A stretch of 64,000 bases of DNA from Myxococcales bacterium 68-20 (GCA_001899635.1 MKVQ01000048.1:186001-250000); one strand, 5' to 3'. Numbered from the stretch's first letter, positions 34,295 through 44,634 are shown. The notes: generated from the letters alone by a model not told the origin. Translations and numbers: made by a program.

Positions 34295-35509
34295 ATGGTG
34301 GACAATCGCGCTCCGGCAAACGACGACGTGAAGCGCGCGCTCGGAATCGGACGGACGCGCGGGAAGCGGCTCAAGAAGTGGATCACCCTGGGCGTCGTCC
34401 TCGTCCTCGCGGCGGGCGTCGTGCTCGTCGCGGTGCGTCGACGGGCGCAGTCCAGCGTCCCGAAGTTCGTCACCGAGCCGGTGCAGAAGGTGGACATTCG
34501 AGTGACCGTCTCGGCGACGGGCAAGCTCCAGGGCCTCAACACCGTCGAGGTCGGAGCCGAGGTCACGGGCAAGGTCCTCACGGTCCACGTCGACGACAAC
34601 GACCGGGTCACCGCCGGTCAGGTCCTCGCAGAGCTCGATCCGGAGCAGCTCCGCGCCGCCGTGGACGAGGCGAGCGCTCAGGTGCTCTCCGCGGATGCGA
34701 ACATCCGCACCGCGGAGGCCACCCTGCTCGAGACGAAGCAGGCGCGCGTGCGTGCCGAAGAGCAAGCGAAGCAGGGGCTCATCGCACAGAAAGATCTCGA
34801 GGCAGCGCAGGCGGCGGCCGCGCGCGCAGAGGCGGCGGTCTCCACGGCGAGGGCCAACGCGGTGGTCGCGCGGGCATCGCTCAAGTCCGCCCAGTCGCGG
34901 CTCGGGAAGACCAAGATCGTGGCGCCGAGCGACGGCATCGTCCTCGCGCGCGCCGTGGAACCCGGGCAGACCGTCACCGCCGGGTTCCAGACGCCGGTCC
35001 TCTTTCGACTTGCCGAGGACCTCACGAAGCTCTCGCTCCGTGTCGACGTCGACGAGGCCGACGTGGGACGCGTGAAGCAAGGCAGCGACGCGAGCTTCAC
35101 CGTCGACGCCTATCCCTCACGGACCTTCCCCTCCAAGGTCGTCTCGCTCCGCAACGAGCCGAAGACGTCGCAGAGCGTCGTCTCCTACGAGGCCGTGCTC
35201 ACCGTGGACAACGCGGAGCTCTTGCTCCGGCCCGGGATGACCGCAACGGCGACGATCGTCAGCGAGACGGTCAAGGATGCAGTCGCGGTACCGAACGGCG
35301 CCCTTCGTTTCTCGCCCCCGCCCGTCCCCGGTCAGCCGCCCGCCCCCGCGCCTCGAGCCGGCGAAAAGCGCGTCTACGTGCTGCGCGGAGCGACGCCGAC
35401 TCCCCTCTCTCTCAAGACCGGCGCGACCGACGGGACGGTCACGCAGATCTTCTCGACCGAGCTCGCCCCCGGGGCGGAGGTCATCATCGATGCAGTCGCC
35501 GCCCAGTGA
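34295..35509 (+). CDS. MacA/HlyD-type periplasmic adaptor of a tripartite exporter
   Basis: 404 residues from ATG 34295; an alternative GTG is at 34298, and in-frame starts further upstream are polar and unlikely. An N-terminal anchor helix (WITLGVVLVLAAGVVLVAV) is followed by a lipoyl half (TVEVGAEVTGKVLTVHVDDN), a long coiled-coil hairpin (about 105-195, rich in Ala/Glu/Gln), the second lipoyl half (IVAPSDGIVLARAVEPGQ) and beta-barrel/MP domains. It connects the inner-membrane MacB-like permease to a TolC-like duct. A Pro-rich loop (PPPVPGQPPAPAP) near residue 350 is unusual. The next gene starts inside its last codons. Confidence 0.9.
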   Translation: MVDNRAPANDDVKRALGIGRTRGKRLKKWITLGVVLVLAAGVVLVAVRRRAQSSVPKFVTEPVQKVDIRVTVSATGKLQGLNTVEVGAEVTGKVLTVHVDDNDRVTAGQVLAELDPEQLRAAVDEASAQVLSADANIRTAEATLLETKQARVRAEEQAKQGLIAQKDLEAAQAAAARAEAAVSTARANAVVARASLKSAQSRLGKTKIVAPSDGIVLARAVEPGQTVTAGFQTPVLFRLAEDLTKLSLRVDVDEADVGRVKQGSDASFTVDAYPSRTFPSKVVSLRNEPKTSQSVVSYEAVLTVDNAELLLRPGMTATATIVSETVKDAVAVPNGALRFSPPPVPGQPPAPAPRAGEKRVYVLRGATPTPLSLKTGATDGTVTQIFSTELAPGAEVIIDAVAAQ

Positions 35510-36212
35510 AGCCGATTCGCTCATCGAGCTGAGAGACGTCACCAAGATCTACGGACACGGCGACGCCGAGGTCCGGGCGCTCGGCGGCGTGAGCCTCCGC
35601 ATCGCACGCGGCGAGTTCGTCGCGATCATCGGAGCGAGCGGCTCGGGCAAGTCGACCTGCATGAACGTGATCGGCTGCCTCGACCGCCCGACCGGAGGCT
35701 CGTACCAGTTCCGAGGCGTCGAGGTCGCGGAGCTCGATCTCGATCAGCTCGCGCTCCTGCGCCGGCACTACATCGGGTTCGTCTTCCAGGGATTCAACCT
35801 GCTCGCGAGGACGACGGCGCTCGAGAACGTCGAGCTCCCCCTCGTGTACAAGCGCGTACCTGCCGCCGAGCGGCGCGAGCGCGCCCTCGAGGCGCTCCGC
35901 GCCGTCGGCCTCGATGGGCGCGAGCACCATGCGCCGAGCGAGCTCTCCGGCGGGCAACAGCAGCGCGTGGCGATCGCGCGCGCGATCGTGAGCGATCCTT
36001 CGATCGTCCTGGCAGACGAGCCGACGGGCAACCTCGACACCGCGCGCAAAGCGGAGATCATGCGCCTGCTCATCGACCTGAATCGAAGCCGCGGGATCAC
36101 CGTCGTGATGGTCACCCACGAGCCGGACATCGCACGCTGGGCGCGAAGGATCATCGAGTTCCGTGACGGCCTCGTCCTGCGGGACGAGACGAACGAGGCG
36201 ACGGAGGCCTGA
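35490..36212 (+). CDS. MacB/LolD-type ABC transporter ATPase
   Basis: 240 residues. ATG 35490 has GGAGG ten bases upstream and overlaps the adaptor gene by 20 bases. Walker A is GASGSGKST, the signature [14 protein letters not shown] and Walker [10 protein letters not shown], with the H-loop MVTHEPDI. The subfamily-typical GCLDRPTGG and [18 protein letters not shown] are present. In this system ATPase and permease are separate chains, unlike E. coli MacB. It powers export through the adaptor and outer-membrane duct. Confidence 0.95.
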   Translation: MQSPPSEADSLIELRDVTKIYGHGDAEVRALGGVSLRIARGEFVAIIGASGSGKSTCMNVIGCLDRPTGGSYQFRGVEVAELDLDQLALLRRHYIGFVFQGFNLLARTTALENVELPLVYKRVPAAERRERALEALRAVGLDGREHHAPSELSGGQQQRVAIARAIVSDPSIVLADEPTGNLDTARKAEIMRLLIDLNRSRGITVVMVTHEPDIARWARRIIEFRDGLVLRDETNEATEA

Positions 36213-36213
36213 G

Positions 36214-37419
36214 ATGTGGATCGCGACGATCTTCATGGCGCTCCGCGAGCTGCGTCGCAACGTCATGCGCTCGGCCCTCACGACGTTGGGGATCGTGATC
36301 GGCGTGGCGTCGGTGATCGCGATGGTCACCCTCGGTCGCTCGGCCACCGCTCGCGTCACCCAGGACATCGCGAGCCTCGGCCAGAACATGCTCATGGTCT
36401 TCCCCGGCTCGGATCGACGCGGGCCGGTGAGCGTGGCCGCGACGCCATTCCGAATGGACGACGTGCGGGCGATCGAAAAAGAGGTAGGGGACCTCGCGAC
36501 GGTGGCGCCCACATCGAGCAAGAGCGAGCTCATCGTCTACGGAAACGCGAACCACACCACCGCCGTCTACGGCGCGACGAACACGTTCTTCGTGGTGCGA
36601 TCGCTGAAGATCCAGCGAGGCCGCGACTTCTCCGACGCGGAGCTCGCGGGCGGTAACCCCGCATGCGTGCTCGGCGAGACCGTCCGCAAGGAGCTCTTCG
36701 GGATGCAGGAAGCGCTCGACAGCTCGATCCGCGTCGGCGCCGTCGCATGCCGCGTCGTCGGCATCCTCGAGGCCAAGGGGCAGAACACCTTCGGACAGGA
36801 TCAGGACGACTTCATCGTCATGCCGCTCACCACGCTGCAGAGGCGCCTCGCCGGCAACTCCGACATCGGCATGATGTACGTATCCGTCGCCGAGGAGAAG
36901 GCGATCGCGCGGACCAAGGCGCGCATCCAGAACCTGCTCCGCGACCGGCGACGCATCCAGCCCGGTCAAACGGACGACTTCAACGTCCAGGACACGAAGG
37001 AGATCGCGAAGACCGTGAGCAGCGTCACCGGTGTCCTCACCGCACTGCTCGGCGCCGTCGCCGCGGTCAGTCTGCTCGTCGGCGGAATCGGCATCATGAA
37101 CATCATGCTCGTGGCGGTGACCGAGCGGACCCGAGAGATCGGGATCCGCCTCTCGATCGGCGCGCTCGCCAGCGAGGTGCTCATGCAGTTCCTGGTCGAG
37201 TCGATCATGCTTTGCACGCTCGGCGGAGTCATCGGCGTCTCGCTCGGCCTCCTCGGCTCCTACGGCGCGACCCGCGCCCTCTCGATGCCGTTCGAGGTCG
37301 ACCCCGTGATCGTCCTCGTCGCATTCTTCTTCTCGGCCGCGATCGGCATCGCGTTCGGTTACCTGCCGGCCCGAAAAGCCGCGCGGCTCAACCCCATCGA
37401 GGCTCTTCGACATGAGTGA
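36214..37419 (+). CDS. MacB-type ABC transporter permease
   Basis: 401 residues, one base after the ATPase stop. The N-terminal helix ([20 protein letters not shown]) is followed by a periplasmic MacB_PCD domain (about 50-270). Three C-terminal helices form the FtsX domain ([57 protein letters not shown]). The C-terminal [18 protein letters not shown] is the family hallmark. MacB-type machines move substrates such as peptides, macrolides or lipoproteins from periplasm outwards (mechanotransmission); the substrate here is unknown. Confidence 0.95.
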   Translation: MWIATIFMALRELRRNVMRSALTTLGIVIGVASVIAMVTLGRSATARVTQDIASLGQNMLMVFPGSDRRGPVSVAATPFRMDDVRAIEKEVGDLATVAPTSSKSELIVYGNANHTTAVYGATNTFFVVRSLKIQRGRDFSDAELAGGNPACVLGETVRKELFGMQEALDSSIRVGAVACRVVGILEAKGQNTFGQDQDDFIVMPLTTLQRRLAGNSDIGMMYVSVAEEKAIARTKARIQNLLRDRRRIQPGQTDDFNVQDTKEIAKTVSSVTGVLTALLGAVAAVSLLVGGIGIMNIMLVAVTERTREIGIRLSIGALASEVLMQFLVESIMLCTLGGVIGVSLGLLGSYGATRALSMPFEVDPVIVLVAFFFSAAIGIAFGYLPARKAARLNPIEALRHE

Positions 37420-38917
37420 CACGAGGCGGCGTCTGCTTGCGATTGCAGCAGCTCTACTCACGGCCGGGGTGTCCCCCGCGTGGGCTACCGAGACGGTGAT
37501 CGACGACGCCACCGTCGTGCGCGTGGCGCTGGAGAAGAACCCCACACTGGCAGCATCCGTCACCGAGCTTCGCCGCGCAGACCTGCTCGAAGAGGCGGAA
37601 GCAGAGCGCTACCCGCTCACCCTGGTGCTCGACGGAAAGGCGACGCGAAACGCAGCCCCCAACCTGGGTCCCGGCCGCGTGAACTTTCCGACCTCGACGC
37701 TCTACACCGCCGGCGGCGAGCTCCGGAAGAAGCTGCCGTGGGGCACCGATCTCACGCTCCGCCTCGAGGCCTTCCGCCAGGAGTCGATCTCGCTCTTCTC
37801 GTTCGCGCAGCCCGGCCAGTCGCCCCAGCAAGTCCTCTTCCGGCTCGGTCCCGGCTACGGCAGCTCGCTTCGCTTCGGAGTCACGCAGCCGCTGCTCCGA
37901 GGCGCGGGACGCAGCATCGTGGAGGCCCAGCTCGACCAGGCGCGCGCCGGGCGCACGAACGCGAAGCTCGCGCGTGACCGCACCGCGAGCCAGACGCTGG
38001 CCGATGCGCTCACCGCGTACTGGGAGCTCTACTACGCGAGCCGCGCCGTCGACATCCAGGAGCACACGCTCTCTCTCGCGCGCCAGCAGCGCGACGAGGC
38101 CGCCGCACGCGTGAAGACGGGTGGCCTGGCCCCGGTCGAGGTGCTCACGTTCGAGTCCCGGATCGCACAGCTCGAGGAGGATCTCGTCACGGCGCGCGCC
38201 GAGGAACGCCGGAAGTCGGCAGCGCTCGGAAGGGTCCTCGGCGATCCGACGCTCGAGCAGCGGCGCGCCGCCGAGCGCGAGCCTCCCCACCATCCCGAGC
38301 CCGGCGCAGACGCGCGGCGACACGCGCTGTCGGAGTCGCCGGAAATCGCCGAGCAGCGCAGCGCCGTCGAGCTCGCCGAGGTGACGGCGCGCAGCGCGTC
38401 GGACTCGCTCCGTTCGAGACTGGACCTCGACGGCTACGTCCAGGCGCACGGCCTCGGCTACGACGACGCGTCCGCGTTCGGACAGGTCGGGACGCTGCGC
38501 GCCCTCAGCGCGCAGGTCGGTCTCACGTACGAGGCTCCGCTCGACAACACGCGGCATCGGTCCGAGCGCGCCCGCGCCGAGCTCGCCGTGGTGACCGCGA
38601 AGCAGAAGCTCGACGCGACCACGCAGAAGGTCCTGGCCGATCTCGACGACGCCACGCAGCGCGACACATCGGCGCGACAGCGCATCGAGCTCGCCGATCG
38701 AACGCTGGAGCTCGCACGCCAGCAGCGCGATGCAGAGCAGGCGCGCTTCCGAACGGGAGCCGCGACGGCGCTGCAGGTGCGCGAGTCCGAGGATCAGGTC
38801 CGCAGCGCGGAGCTGCGTGCCGTCCGCGCGCGTGTCGATCTCGCCACCGCCCACGTCACCATCGCGCACCTCACCGGCAGTCTGGTCGCGGAGACGGCTC
38901 GCAGCACGAAACCATGA
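37412..38917 (+). CDS. TolC-family outer-membrane efflux protein
   Basis: 501 residues. ATG 37412 overlaps the permease stop by eight bases. Signal peptide to about residue 25 (AWA-TE). Two OEP repeats show long coiled-coil helices (for example AALTAYWELYYASRAVDIQ, LDATTQKVLADLDDAT, VRESEDQVRSAELRAVRARV). It forms the outer-membrane channel for the exporter encoded just upstream, completing a four-gene tripartite system on one transcript. Confidence 0.93.
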   Translation: MSDTRRRLLAIAAALLTAGVSPAWATETVIDDATVVRVALEKNPTLAASVTELRRADLLEEAEAERYPLTLVLDGKATRNAAPNLGPGRVNFPTSTLYTAGGELRKKLPWGTDLTLRLEAFRQESISLFSFAQPGQSPQQVLFRLGPGYGSSLRFGVTQPLLRGAGRSIVEAQLDQARAGRTNAKLARDRTASQTLADALTAYWELYYASRAVDIQEHTLSLARQQRDEAAARVKTGGLAPVEVLTFESRIAQLEEDLVTARAEERRKSAALGRVLGDPTLEQRRAAEREPPHHPEPGADARRHALSESPEIAEQRSAVELAEVTARSASDSLRSRLDLDGYVQAHGLGYDDASAFGQVGTLRALSAQVGLTYEAPLDNTRHRSERARAELAVVTAKQKLDATTQKVLADLDDATQRDTSARQRIELADRTLELARQQRDAEQARFRTGAATALQVRESEDQVRSAELRAVRARVDLATAHVTIAHLTGSLVAETARSTKP

Positions 38918-39032
38918 CCAGCTCCGCAGCCGGCGCCCAGTCTCGGTGAGCCGGAGCCAGGGCCCGATCTCGGTGAGCAGAGAGCACCTCGATCATGACG
39001 ACGGCAAGAGCCGAGTCATCGACCGGTGTGCA

Positions 39033-39593
39033 TCATCCGCCATCGGGCGGACCGCCGGCATCTGGGCAGGGCGGATAGACCCCAGCACCTCCGCCCAGAT
39101 AACTGCCGCTACAGCGCCACTCACGATCGGAACAGCGACAGACGAACTGCATGAGCGCACCCCGCGCAGAGCTGCTGTCAGATGGCGGCTGGCAAAAGAG
39201 CCTCACCGCCTTCATCGCACAGGGCTCTTCGGAATTGCAGCTTCCGGTCGGCAGCGCCGACACCGTTGGCGATGGACCGCCACCCGCCCCCCAGTACGCC
39301 AGAGACGTGTCGCCACACCTTGCAACGCATTCGCGTTCGGGAATCGACGCTGACTGGTCGAGTTGGGGAAACTCAGTGGCGGAGTCATAGGCTGGCCCAT
39401 TCGAGCACGTCGACTTCACGCCCGGAGAGGCCGACAGCGTCGCCGACGGCGACGGCGACTCCTCCACGGAGTCGACCGACGAAGTCGAGCCACACGCCAC
39501 GAGCCCCATGGGCGCAAACACGAGAATCGTCACGGACGATTTCAAACGAGATCGAAATCGCACAACGAGCTCACTGTTCCACTGCATGCCCAT
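39033..39593 (-). CDS. Lipoprotein, hypothetical
   Basis: 186 residues. A lipoprotein signal ends in MGLVAC (Cys34), with a fairly long, basic n-region. A Ser/Pro/Thr-rich linker (SVEESPSPSATLSASP) precedes a mature part with several Cys (CSNGPAYDS, CVARCGDTS, CNSEEPCAMKA, CRCSDREWRCSG) and a Gly/Pro tail. Probably surface-exposed and disulfide-stabilised. No family recognised. Its stop is about 115 bases from the TolC gene end, so the two are convergent. Confidence 0.7.
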   Translation of the reverse strand: MGMQWNSELVVRFRSRLKSSVTILVFAPMGLVACGSTSSVDSVEESPSPSATLSASPGVKSTCSNGPAYDSATEFPQLDQSASIPERECVARCGDTSLAYWGAGGGPSPTVSALPTGSCNSEEPCAMKAVRLFCQPPSDSSSARGALMQFVCRCSDREWRCSGSYLGGGAGVYPPCPDAGGPPDGG

Positions 39594-39878
39594 GATGACT
39601 CCATCGACCTAGAAGCTACGGAGCTGGTCGTCCGCCAGGCGTTTGCAACCACCGCGCCATCACCATCCCAGTTGCGCCGAGCCACGAGCTCCCGCAACGC
39701 CAACGCCAAAAGAAGCGTCATGAGGCGATCGTCGCAGCTCGACTAGGTCGTCACACCGTTGTGCCACTCTGGGTCGGGTTGCTGTCCTCCATGTTCGTGT
39801 TGCCATGGCCCGCGCGGGTCGGGGGCCAGATCGCGCCCCGGCTCGCTTCGATTCGTCGTAGTCTGGACGCTGCTGTCC

Positions 39879-41417
39879 ATGCGCTCACTGCCGGCTCTCG
39901 GGCTCCTTCTCGCCACGACGTTCCTTTCTCCCATCGCCTCCGCCCTCATCACGCAGCCGAACGGGATCATCGTGCCCGTCGACTCGGGGAACGGGGAGAT
40001 ACAGCTCCACACATTCTTCCAGAATCGTAACGAGTCGATCGACTACCGGATCGATGCCAACCCGACGCCCGGCACGTTCTCTCCGGCGTGCGACTTCCGC
40101 GCGACGCTCGTCCTGCGTCAGGCAGGGGCCAGTTACGCCCTCGGTTGGTACAACGTGAACGGGACGCCACCAGCTGCAGGCGACATCCATCCCCTCATCC
40201 CAGCCGGTTCCCCCGTCGGCACCGTCGCGGAAGCGACGGTCATTCGCAACGATCCGGCGTGGCAGGGCGGTCTCGTCGGCTTCGCGCTGCTCGGCGACCA
40301 GACCCACTACAGCCAGCCGGCGCTCGGGCCGATTTGCACCGGCTGCAACCCGGCCGCTCCCTGGATCATGGCTGCCGCCTTCGTGTCGAAGAAGACCGCG
40401 AACGCGTATTACCTCGCCTTCGAAGACGGAACGGCCGGAGCGACCCCGAACAGCTTCAACAACGACGGCGACTACAACGACTACGTCCTCTACCTCGAAG
40501 GCGCCGTCTGCCCGGATGCCGGGCTTCGCTGCGATACGGGCAAGCCGGGCGTCTGCGCGCCGGGGATCACGGTCTGCAATCCGAACGGCGTCACCTGCCA
40601 GGCGCGGGTGGAAGCGACGAGCGAGCAGTGCAACGGTCTCGACGACGACTGCAACGGCCTCGTCGACGACGGCACCGCATTGTGCCCCGACGGCCAGGTC
40701 TGCCATCACGGCGCATGCGTGGCGCGCTGCACCGCTACGAGCTGCCCGTCAGGGAAAGCCTGCTCGGGCGGAGGAACGTGCGTCGAGAGCGCGTGCGCGA
40801 CGAAGACGTGCTCGGCGAGCGAGGTCTGCACGAACGGCGCGTGCCGCGAGGCCTGCGCCGACGTCGTGTGCCCGGCCGGCCAGGTCTGCCAGGGCGACCG
40901 ATGCGTGAATCCATGCGCAGGCGTCACGTGCGGAAGCGGCGAGCTCTGCGATCGCGGCGTGTGTCGCCGTCGCTGCGATTGCCTCCCGTGCGAGCCGGGT
41001 CTCTCGTGCAACGTCACGAGCGGTGCGTGCGTCGAGACTGGATGCGCGACCGTGAGCTGCGCCGCCGGCACGATCTGTCGAGCCGGCGCATGCGCCGACG
41101 CATGCACGGACGTGAAGTGCCCTCCGGATCAGATCTGCGCGGTGGGCCAATGCGTGGACCGCCCGAACGTGGAAGACGCCGGCGTCTCGAACGATGCGGG
41201 CACGAGCGACTCGGGCGCCGCCGACGCGGCCACGGGCGACGCGAGCGCAAGCTACCCGAGCGACGGCGGCGCCGATCCCCCGATCGATGAGGGAGGATGC
41301 ACCTGCGGGACCCCCGGACGCTCCGCCTACGGCCCTGCCAGCGCTGCATGGGCCATCGCTGCGGCCACGATCGTCGCGCGATGGCGACGTCGAGCGCGTG
41401 TTCGAGGCTCGCGCTGA
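39879..41417 (+). CDS. Surface protein with LruC/DUF4114-like domain, MopE-like and Cys-rich repeats, MYXO-CTERM tail
   Basis: 512 residues from ATG 39879, with a signal peptide ending near ASA-LI (residue 22). Residues about 25-200 are a beta domain ending FNNDGDYNDYVLYLEG, which resembles DUF4114/LruC acidic sites. A MopE-type metal-binding motif follows (CNGLDDDCNGLVDDG). Then come about nine short cysteine modules (CPAGQVCQGDRC type). After an Asp/Ala/Gly linker the tail is GGCTCGTP, a hydrophobic stretch (AASAAWAIAAATIV-like) and RWRRRARVRGSR. That is the Cys + helix + Arg cluster of MYXO-CTERM sorting signals, so it is probably processed and displayed on the outer surface. Confidence 0.85.
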   Translation: MRSLPALGLLLATTFLSPIASALITQPNGIIVPVDSGNGEIQLHTFFQNRNESIDYRIDANPTPGTFSPACDFRATLVLRQAGASYALGWYNVNGTPPAAGDIHPLIPAGSPVGTVAEATVIRNDPAWQGGLVGFALLGDQTHYSQPALGPICTGCNPAAPWIMAAAFVSKKTANAYYLAFEDGTAGATPNSFNNDGDYNDYVLYLEGAVCPDAGLRCDTGKPGVCAPGITVCNPNGVTCQARVEATSEQCNGLDDDCNGLVDDGTALCPDGQVCHHGACVARCTATSCPSGKACSGGGTCVESACATKTCSASEVCTNGACREACADVVCPAGQVCQGDRCVNPCAGVTCGSGELCDRGVCRRRCDCLPCEPGLSCNVTSGACVETGCATVSCAAGTICRAGACADACTDVKCPPDQICAVGQCVDRPNVEDAGVSNDAGTSDSGAADAATGDASASYPSDGGADPPIDEGGCTCGTPGRSAYGPASAAWAIAAATIVARWRRRARVRGSR

Positions 41418-41492
41418 CGAGCGCGAAGCTCATTCTGCTCCGCCGCAGAAGCGCGCGAGGCCAGAGACGACTGCGGCGAGCGGACATCCTGC

Positions 41493-42944
41493 GTGCCCAC
41501 GCGGGGCACGTCCGTTGCTGCACGCGTGACGATGGCAAGGGGGAGCTCCGGACAGCGGGCGCGTTTGGCGAAAGGGGACGCCATCGAGCCACGTCCTCTT
41601 CGCGAGGAGCTCCGTCGACACGGACAGAGTCTGCGCGATACCTGCCCGCGGCAATCGCACGCATACTGGAGCCCGCCTCCCCGTCGGCACGATCCCGTCG
41701 ACCTTCTCCGGCAGTCGAGCAAGGGGCGTATCCCCGAGCTGGTCCCGGTGCGCTACGGCCGCATGTTGAAATCTCCGCTCGCGTTCTACCGTGGCGCAGC
41801 GCTCAACATGGCCGCGGACCTCGCGTCGACTCCGACGACCGGCGTGCGCGTTCAGGCATGCGGCGACTGTCACCTGGCAAACTTCGGCGCGTTCGGCACG
41901 CCCGAGCGCCGCGTGATCGTGGACATCAACGATCTCGACGAGACATTGCCGGCACCGTGGGAGTGGGACGTCAAGCGACTCGCCACGAGCTTCGTTCTCG
42001 CTTGTCGGAACAACGGCCATGACCGACACGACACCCGCGACGCGGCGCTGACCTGCGTGCGCTCCTATCGCGAGCGAATGGCGGAGCTGGCCGAGCTACG
42101 CGTACTGGACGTCTGGTACGCCGATACCGACCTCGAACAGCTCATTCCCCAGGTCAGGGACTCGGAGCTGCGCCTGCGCCTGCGACGGCGGCTCGAAAAG
42201 GCCCGCGCGCGCAGCGTCCTCGTCGACGACTTTCCCCGTCTCGCGACGAGGACCAAGGGAGTGCCGTCGATCAAAGACGCGCCGCCGCTGATCTTCCACC
42301 CGCTCGGACGCCGACGCGATGCGGATGTCGCGATGCTCCAGCGAGCTTTCGCTTCCTACAGCCGAACACTTCCGGTGCACCGGCGTCGGCTCCTCGAGCG
42401 ATTCCAGCTGGTCGACATCGCAGTCAAGGTCGTCGGGGTAGGCAGCGTCGGCACTCGTTGCTTCGTCATGCTGATGATGGCGGGGAAGAACGATCCGCTC
42501 TTTCTTCAGGTGAAGGAGGCACGACCGTCGGTGCTCGCCCCCTACGCGGGCAAGAGCCCATACGCCAACGAGGGTCAGCGCGTCGTGATCGGGCATCACC
42601 TCATGCAGGCAGCGAGCGACGTCTTCCTGGGATGGACATCCGGTGCGAATGGGCGCCAGTTCTATGTTCGCCAGCTCAAGGACATGAAGATCAAGCCGCT
42701 CGTGGAGCTCTTCACGCCGACCGTCATGCTTCAATACGCCGAGCTTTGCGGACGCATCCTCGCGCGCGCACACGCTCGGTCGGGCGAGCCCGCGTTGATC
42801 AGCGGGTACCTCGGTCGGAGCCACGCCTTCGACGAGGCCGTTGCGAGCTTCTCGCTCGCATATGCCGACGAGTCCGAGCGAGACTACGACGCGCTCGTCC
42901 GGGCGGTCCGACGCGGCAAGCTGGAAGCCATCCTCGACGCGTAG
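41493..42944 (+). CDS. DUF2252 family protein
   Basis: 483 residues; another in-frame ATG at 41532 is possible. DUF2252 hallmarks are YGRMLKSPLAFYRGAALNMAADLA, CGDCHLANFGAFGTPERRV (the GDxHxxNFG box), DINDLDETLPAPWEWDVKRL and FYVRQLKDMK near the end. The fold is distantly kinase/phosphotransferase-like, with a DxHxxN loop reminiscent of aminoglycoside phosphotransferases. Substrates are not established. Cytoplasmic, no signal peptide. It follows the surface-protein gene by 75 bases. Confidence 0.88.
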   Translation: MPTRGTSVAARVTMARGSSGQRARLAKGDAIEPRPLREELRRHGQSLRDTCPRQSHAYWSPPPRRHDPVDLLRQSSKGRIPELVPVRYGRMLKSPLAFYRGAALNMAADLASTPTTGVRVQACGDCHLANFGAFGTPERRVIVDINDLDETLPAPWEWDVKRLATSFVLACRNNGHDRHDTRDAALTCVRSYRERMAELAELRVLDVWYADTDLEQLIPQVRDSELRLRLRRRLEKARARSVLVDDFPRLATRTKGVPSIKDAPPLIFHPLGRRRDADVAMLQRAFASYSRTLPVHRRRLLERFQLVDIAVKVVGVGSVGTRCFVMLMMAGKNDPLFLQVKEARPSVLAPYAGKSPYANEGQRVVIGHHLMQAASDVFLGWTSGANGRQFYVRQLKDMKIKPLVELFTPTVMLQYAELCGRILARAHARSGEPALISGYLGRSHAFDEAVASFSLAYADESERDYDALVRAVRRGKLEAILDA

Positions 42945-43100
42945 CGGACCGGCCGTCCGGAGAGAACAGACGGCGAATGGCCATGCCGTCCCCCTCCACC
43001 GACGACGGGGGCGCAAAGCGGGCAAAGAGCTTCAGGGGACGCAATCCAGACGCGAATGCGCTCCTCTCCGCCTCGTCTGACGATGCTAGGCTCGGCTGTG

Positions 43101-44561
43101 ATGCAGATGCGTGGGTGGAGCAGGAGCGGTCTCGCCGTCTCGACGATGGCGGCTTGCGTGGCGATCGCAGTCGCGGGCATGGCCTGCTCCGAGCTCAAGG
43201 TCGCCGAAGATGGCGCGAACGATGGCGGGAGCGACGAGCCCGACGCCGAGGGCCAAGGCGAAGAGCGCGATGGCGGCTCCCGTCCGGCCCCCCAGGACGG
43301 CGGCGACGCGGGCGAACCGCCCTCCGACTTCGCGTGCACCGGCACCTGGGTCTCGACCTCCAAGCCGAAGCCGGAATGCGCGCCGCGTCAGGTGAGGCTC
43401 ATCGACGACAACGTGACCGTCGACGCCACGGACATCTCCATCGCCCGGACTCCGGCTGGACGGATCGGCATCGTCTTCAACAACGAGCTGGGCGAGGAGG
43501 GCGAGATGCGCCTCTGGCATTTCGTGCCGAACAAGCCCTCGTTCGTCCCGGAGGTCGTGCTCGAGCCAGGCAGTCTCGGCTACCACCCGGGGTTCTCGAC
43601 GCGCATCGCAGCGAGCGGCCCCGACGTCCTGCACATCCTCGCGCACAACGTCAACGATGCGAGCGGTGACGTCGTTCTCAGGCGGCTCGAGAACGGCAAG
43701 GTGCCGTTGACGCCCGAAGATCTCGTCGCGCCCGGAGTGAAGAGGCAAACGCAGCTCGGGCTCGCCGTCGACAGCGAGGGGACGGTCTACGCGTCCGCGT
43801 TGCTGCGCGGCACGACGTCCACGTCGACCGCGAAGCTCGCCGTGCGCCAGAAGGTCGCCGGCGGCTCGTTCACGCCGCTGCCCGACATCTCCACGAGCTT
43901 GCTGCCGCACCTCGCGCCGGGCACCGGAGCGGCATCGCTCGTGATCGGCCCCTCCGACCAGCTCCATCTCGTCTACCACTTCTGCAACCTGACCGCGTCC
44001 GAGCCGCCGTCGCGCTCGACGCCGCGCTACCACTTGCTCGCGGGCACCGGCTGGTCCGACCACAAGACGGTCGACAATCAAACCGTCGACGGTCTCTCGG
44101 GGTTCAGTCCGCGGCTGGTCCTGAGCGGCAATCGAAAGTACGCGGCCTACTTCTTCCACAAGGCCGGGCAGGTGGGCGTGCCGACGGCCGACCTGCGCTT
44201 GGCCACCTGGGTGCTCGACGCCGACCTCCCGAGCGTCGAGATCCTCGATCAGGGGATTCCCTCCGAGGATCCGATGTATCCGGCGTATCGCGTCGCCATG
44301 GCCGTCGACAAGTTCGGGCTGATCCACCTGGCGATCATCCGACCTTCGCCCGGGAACATCGGTACCCTCGAGTACCGACGTCAGATGCGCGACGCCTCGG
44401 GCAACGTGAAGTGGCTCAGCGACATCGTCGACGACAACGTGCTTGCCGGCAACGCGAACGGGCGAGTCGACATGATCGTCGACGACAAGGCACGGCCGCA
44501 CATCGCGTACCTCTCCGGCGTCGACCTCAAGGTCCGATACGCGACGCGCTACGACCGCTGA
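43101..44561 (+). CDS. Lipoprotein with probable beta-propeller, hypothetical
   Basis: 486 residues from ATG 43101, with a second in-frame ATG two codons later. Lipoprotein signal to Cys29 (AVAGMAC). An acidic linker rich in Asp/Gly/Glu (residues about 35-70) leads to a large beta-rich domain with repeated blades such as RTPAGRIGIVFNNE, GPDVLHILAHN, AVDSEGTVYASALL, VDKFGLIHLAIIR and VDDKARPHIAYLS. It looks like a surface-anchored propeller or lectin-like protein. Function unknown. Confidence 0.75.
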   Translation: MQMRGWSRSGLAVSTMAACVAIAVAGMACSELKVAEDGANDGGSDEPDAEGQGEERDGGSRPAPQDGGDAGEPPSDFACTGTWVSTSKPKPECAPRQVRLIDDNVTVDATDISIARTPAGRIGIVFNNELGEEGEMRLWHFVPNKPSFVPEVVLEPGSLGYHPGFSTRIAASGPDVLHILAHNVNDASGDVVLRRLENGKVPLTPEDLVAPGVKRQTQLGLAVDSEGTVYASALLRGTTSTSTAKLAVRQKVAGGSFTPLPDISTSLLPHLAPGTGAASLVIGPSDQLHLVYHFCNLTASEPPSRSTPRYHLLAGTGWSDHKTVDNQTVDGLSGFSPRLVLSGNRKYAAYFFHKAGQVGVPTADLRLATWVLDADLPSVEILDQGIPSEDPMYPAYRVAMAVDKFGLIHLAIIRPSPGNIGTLEYRRQMRDASGNVKWLSDIVDDNVLAGNANGRVDMIVDDKARPHIAYLSGVDLKVRYATRYDR

Positions 44562-44634
44562 CGCGTTCGCGAGACACGTCCAAGTCCCCGCCCCCCTGGC
44601 GGTTCCTTCGACCTCCTTGCAAGGCCTCGTGACC

